A stretch of DNA of 32,069 bases from Salinicola rhizosphaerae (GTDB lineage: Bacteria > Pseudomonadota > Gammaproteobacteria > Pseudomonadales > Halomonadaceae). The stretch is taken from assembly GCF_014652715.1 (NCBI RefSeq), contig NZ_BMZI01000006.1, positions 43,966 to 76,034 of the forward strand, in the 5' to 3' direction. Position numbers and translations under genes: made by a program. Of this stretch, positions 29,533 through 32,069 are shown in pieces. The notes under the pieces are model-generated. The model ran no database searches, had not been told where the DNA came from, and saw only the letters and a list, made by a program, of their open reading frames with translations. Positions within the stretch are counted from its first letter, which is position 1. Each line of letters begins with the position of its first letter.

Positions 29533-32004
29533 ATGACCACACTACTGATACTCGTCCTCGCCGTTGCCGGCTGCCTGGTGGTGATGCGTCGCGAAGCCGG
29601 CGCTGTCGCCATGATCGCCGTGCTCGGCGTTGTCGGGCTGCTTGGCGTCATTCTCGACGCGCCCGTTATCGGCGCGCTGTTGCTGATCGCGGCCGCGCTG
29701 GTCGCGATCTGCGGGCTGAAACCGCTGCGCCGACGGTGGCTGTCGCCGCGGCTCTTCGCGATGTTCAAGAAGGTTGCACCGCGCGTGTCGGAAACCGAGC
29801 GGGTCGCGCTCGATGCCGGCACGGTCGCCTGGGACGGCGAGCTGTTCAGCGGCCGCCCGGACTGGCACAAGCTGATCGCGTTCGACAGCGCCGGCCTGAC
29901 CGATGAAGAGCAGGCGTTCGTCGATCATCAGTGCAGCGTTGCCGCCGGCATGTGCAACGCCTGGGAGATCGCACGCGAGCGCGCCGACATGCCCGAGGCG
30001 CTATGGGAGTATCTGAAGCGCGAGCGTTTTTTCGGCCTGATCATTCCCAAGGCTTATGGCGGACTCGAATTCTCGGCCAAGGCGCAGTCCGCCGTGCTGC
30101 AGAAACTCGCGTTCAACGAGACACTGATGAGCACCGTCGGCGTGCCCAACTCGCTCGGCCCGGGTGAACTCCTGCTCAAGTACGGCACCGAAGAACAGAA
30201 AAATCACTATCTGCCGCGGCTGGCAGACGGTCGTGACGTTCCCTGTTTTGCCTTGACCGGTCCCCGCGCCGGCAGTGACGCCACGTCGATTCCGGACGTC
30301 GGCATCGTCTGTCGTGGCACGTTCGAGGGGCAAGAGGTACTGGGACTCAAGCTCACCTTCGAAAAACGCTGGATCACATTGGCACCGATCGCCACCGTCG
30401 TCGGTCTGGCATTTCGACTGTTCGACCCGGACAACCTTCTTGAGCAGGGCAAGAGCGACATCGGCATCAGCTGTGCACTGATCCCGCGAGAGACGCCGGG
30501 CATGGAGATCGGACGCCGCCATCACCCCATCGGCAGCCCGTTCATGAATGGCCCGATCAAGGGCAAGGACGTTTTCATCCCGCTCGACTATCTCATCGGT
30601 GGCCTGGCGATGGCCGGTCAGGGCTGGCGAATGCTGGTCGAGTGCCTCTCGGTCGGCCGCTGCATTACGCTGCCTTCCGGCGCAGCGGGCACGGGTCGCT
30701 ACGCCGTCGGCTGGGCCGGCGGCTTCGCGCGCATCCGGCGCCAGTTCAATATTGCCGTTGCCGACATGGAGGGTGTCCAGGAGCCACTGGCGCGAATCGC
30801 CGCCAAAGCCTACATCTCCCAGGCCGCGGTCATGCAGACGGCCAATACGATCGACCACGGCGTCAAGCCGGCGGTGCCCTCGGCAATCCTCAAGAGCCAG
30901 TTGACCGAGTTCCAGCGCGACATGATGGCGGACGCCATGGACATTCACGGCGGGCGCACGGTCACGCTCGGCCCGCGTAACTATCTGGGTATCGGCTTCA
31001 GCGCCACGCCGGTCTCAATCACGGTCGAGGGCGCCAACATCATGACGCGCAACCTGATGATCTTCGGTCAGGGGGCCATTCGCTGCCATCCTTATGTGCT
31101 GGAAGAGCTCGCTGCCAAGGACGCCGACGATTCAGCCGCTTTCGACTCGCTCTTCTTCCGCCATATCGGACTCATCTGCGGCAACGCCGCTCGCGCCTTC
31201 ACCCAGTCACTGGGATTGGGCAAGCCGGAGACCCCGTTCGACAGCACGGCGCGCCCTTATGCGCAGGACGCCGCAAGGCTGTCATCCGCGTTCAGTCTCT
31301 GTGCCGACGCAGCGATGGCAAGCCTCGGCAGCAAGCTTAAGCAGCGCGAGATGATCTCCGCGCGCCTGGGTGATGTGCTGTCGAACCTCTACCTGCTATC
31401 GATGGTCCTCAAGCAGTGGCGGGAAACCGACCGAGTGGACGGCGAAGCGGCGCTTTTCCACTACAGCTGTCGCTTCCTGCTCAATCGCGCGGAACAGGCG
31501 CTGATCGATCTGTTCGACAACCTGCCCAATCGTGCGCTGGCGAATACGCTCTCTTTCGTCACGCTCCCGCTGGGCAGGCGTTGGCATAAGCCGCAGGACC
31601 GGCTGACACGTGAAATCGCCAAGGCGATCTCCACCGACAGCGCCCTGCGCCACAAGCTGACACGCAACACCTGGGAAACCTGGGAGAAAGGCCAGAAAGA
31701 GAACCCGCTGGCCCGCTACAACGCGCTGCTGGCCAACGCCGAACGCGCCGAAACGATCTATCGCGCGCTCAACAAGGCACGGGTGAAAAAGCAGCTCCCG
31801 GAGGTCGCTCTACACCCGGAACAGTGGATCGATGCGGGTCTGGAAGCGGGCGTGATCGACGAAGACGACGCCGCCTTCATGCGCGCCCACGAGGCGGAAG
31901 TGCTCGATATGCTGACGGTCGACGACTTCGCGTTCGATGCATTCGCGGCGGCTCGGCCGTCAGAGCCCAGCGCCAGCCGTCGGGAAGATGAAACCGCGGT
32001 CTGA
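29533..32004 (+). CDS. fadE: Acyl-CoA dehydrogenase FadE
   Basis: An 823-aa FAD-dependent acyl-CoA dehydrogenase, first step of fatty-acid beta-oxidation, close in length to E. coli FadE (814 aa). Two hydrophobic helices (LLILVLAVAGCLVVM at 4-18; AVAMIAVLGVVGLLGVIL near 24-41) and a third near 45-60 suggest membrane association. The catalytic region shows FGLIIPKAYGGLEF, ALTGPRAGSDATSIPD and the AILKSQLTEFQRDMMADAMDIHGG segment, followed by the long FadE-specific C-terminal domain (DUF1974 type). GGAG lies 6 nt before the ATG. It appears monocistronic, behind a PsrA-like operator; no other beta-oxidation gene is in the window. The last 65 bp (32005-32069) show no feature. Confidence 0.95.
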   Translation: MTTLLILVLAVAGCLVVMRREAGAVAMIAVLGVVGLLGVILDAPVIGALLLIAAALVAICGLKPLRRRWLSPRLFAMFKKVAPRVSETERVALDAGTVAWDGELFSGRPDWHKLIAFDSAGLTDEEQAFVDHQCSVAAGMCNAWEIARERADMPEALWEYLKRERFFGLIIPKAYGGLEFSAKAQSAVLQKLAFNETLMSTVGVPNSLGPGELLLKYGTEEQKNHYLPRLADGRDVPCFALTGPRAGSDATSIPDVGIVCRGTFEGQEVLGLKLTFEKRWITLAPIATVVGLAFRLFDPDNLLEQGKSDIGISCALIPRETPGMEIGRRHHPIGSPFMNGPIKGKDVFIPLDYLIGGLAMAGQGWRMLVECLSVGRCITLPSGAAGTGRYAVGWAGGFARIRRQFNIAVADMEGVQEPLARIAAKAYISQAAVMQTANTIDHGVKPAVPSAILKSQLTEFQRDMMADAMDIHGGRTVTLGPRNYLGIGFSATPVSITVEGANIMTRNLMIFGQGAIRCHPYVLEELAAKDADDSAAFDSLFFRHIGLICGNAARAFTQSLGLGKPETPFDSTARPYAQDAARLSSAFSLCADAAMASLGSKLKQREMISARLGDVLSNLYLLSMVLKQWRETDRVDGEAALFHYSCRFLLNRAEQALIDLFDNLPNRALANTLSFVTLPLGRRWHKPQDRLTREIAKAISTDSALRHKLTRNTWETWEKGQKENPLARYNALLANAERAETIYRALNKARVKKQLPEVALHPEQWIDAGLEAGVIDEDDAAFMRAHEAEVLDMLTVDDFAFDAFAAARPSEPSASRREDETAV

Positions 32005-32069
32005 GCTCATCCTGCGAGCAACCGCGCACCGCGAGACTCGCCACGCCACATTCGCCGATCGTCAGAAGG

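Overview
The window looks like a chromosomal segment of a moderately halophilic gammaproteobacterium, probably a member of the Halomonadaceae. That assignment is an inference from high GC, a choline-to-glycine-betaine osmoprotectant cluster, and Halomonas-like proteins; no rRNA is present to confirm it. A mobile part (about 1-14,580) joins a chromosomal part (about 14,580-32,069) at a tRNA-Asn gene.

Mobile part: the conserved replication/partition end of an integrative conjugative element or genomic island of the PFGI-1/SPI-7/ICEclc type, entirely on the minus strand. In transcription order it runs parA, dnaB-type helicase, small coiled-coil protein, HicA-like protein, DUF2786 protein, an unknown 168-aa protein, parB, DUF2857 protein and an STY4528-like replication protein. 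These genes are mostly joined by 4-14 nt overlaps and look like one translationally coupled operon. A TIGR03761-type protein, a 39-bp-period palindromic repeat array, a DUF3158-like protein, ssb, a lipoprotein, two unknown small proteins, topB and a PD-(D/E)XK-like nuclease follow. The 3' end of the first tRNA-Asn abuts the parA upstream region and is the likely attachment side; integrase, relaxase and type IV secretion genes are not in the window.

Chromosomal part: three tRNA-Asn(GUU) genes and one tRNA-Met(CAU), two copies of a REP/BIME-like repeat, then the osmoprotection locus. A choline-binding protein gene (choX) and betI-betB-betA diverge from one intergenic region carrying a BetI-type operator that overlaps both predicted promoters. 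A small 23S-intervening-sequence-type four-helix-bundle gene, flanked by heptanucleotide repeats in opposite orientations, sits between betB and betA. Next comes an mdtABC-like RND efflux operon (one adaptor, two pumps), then a full-length fadE with a PsrA-like palindrome upstream.

The observations most worth following are in the mobile part. One is the array of about eleven short palindromes at 39-bp period. Others are the recurrence of the same palindrome class inside a neighbouring coding sequence, and a shared leader motif about 65-70 bp upstream of three genes (topB, ssb and the TIGR03761 gene). The heptad-flanked four-helix-bundle cassette inside the bet operon is a separate candidate mobile unit.
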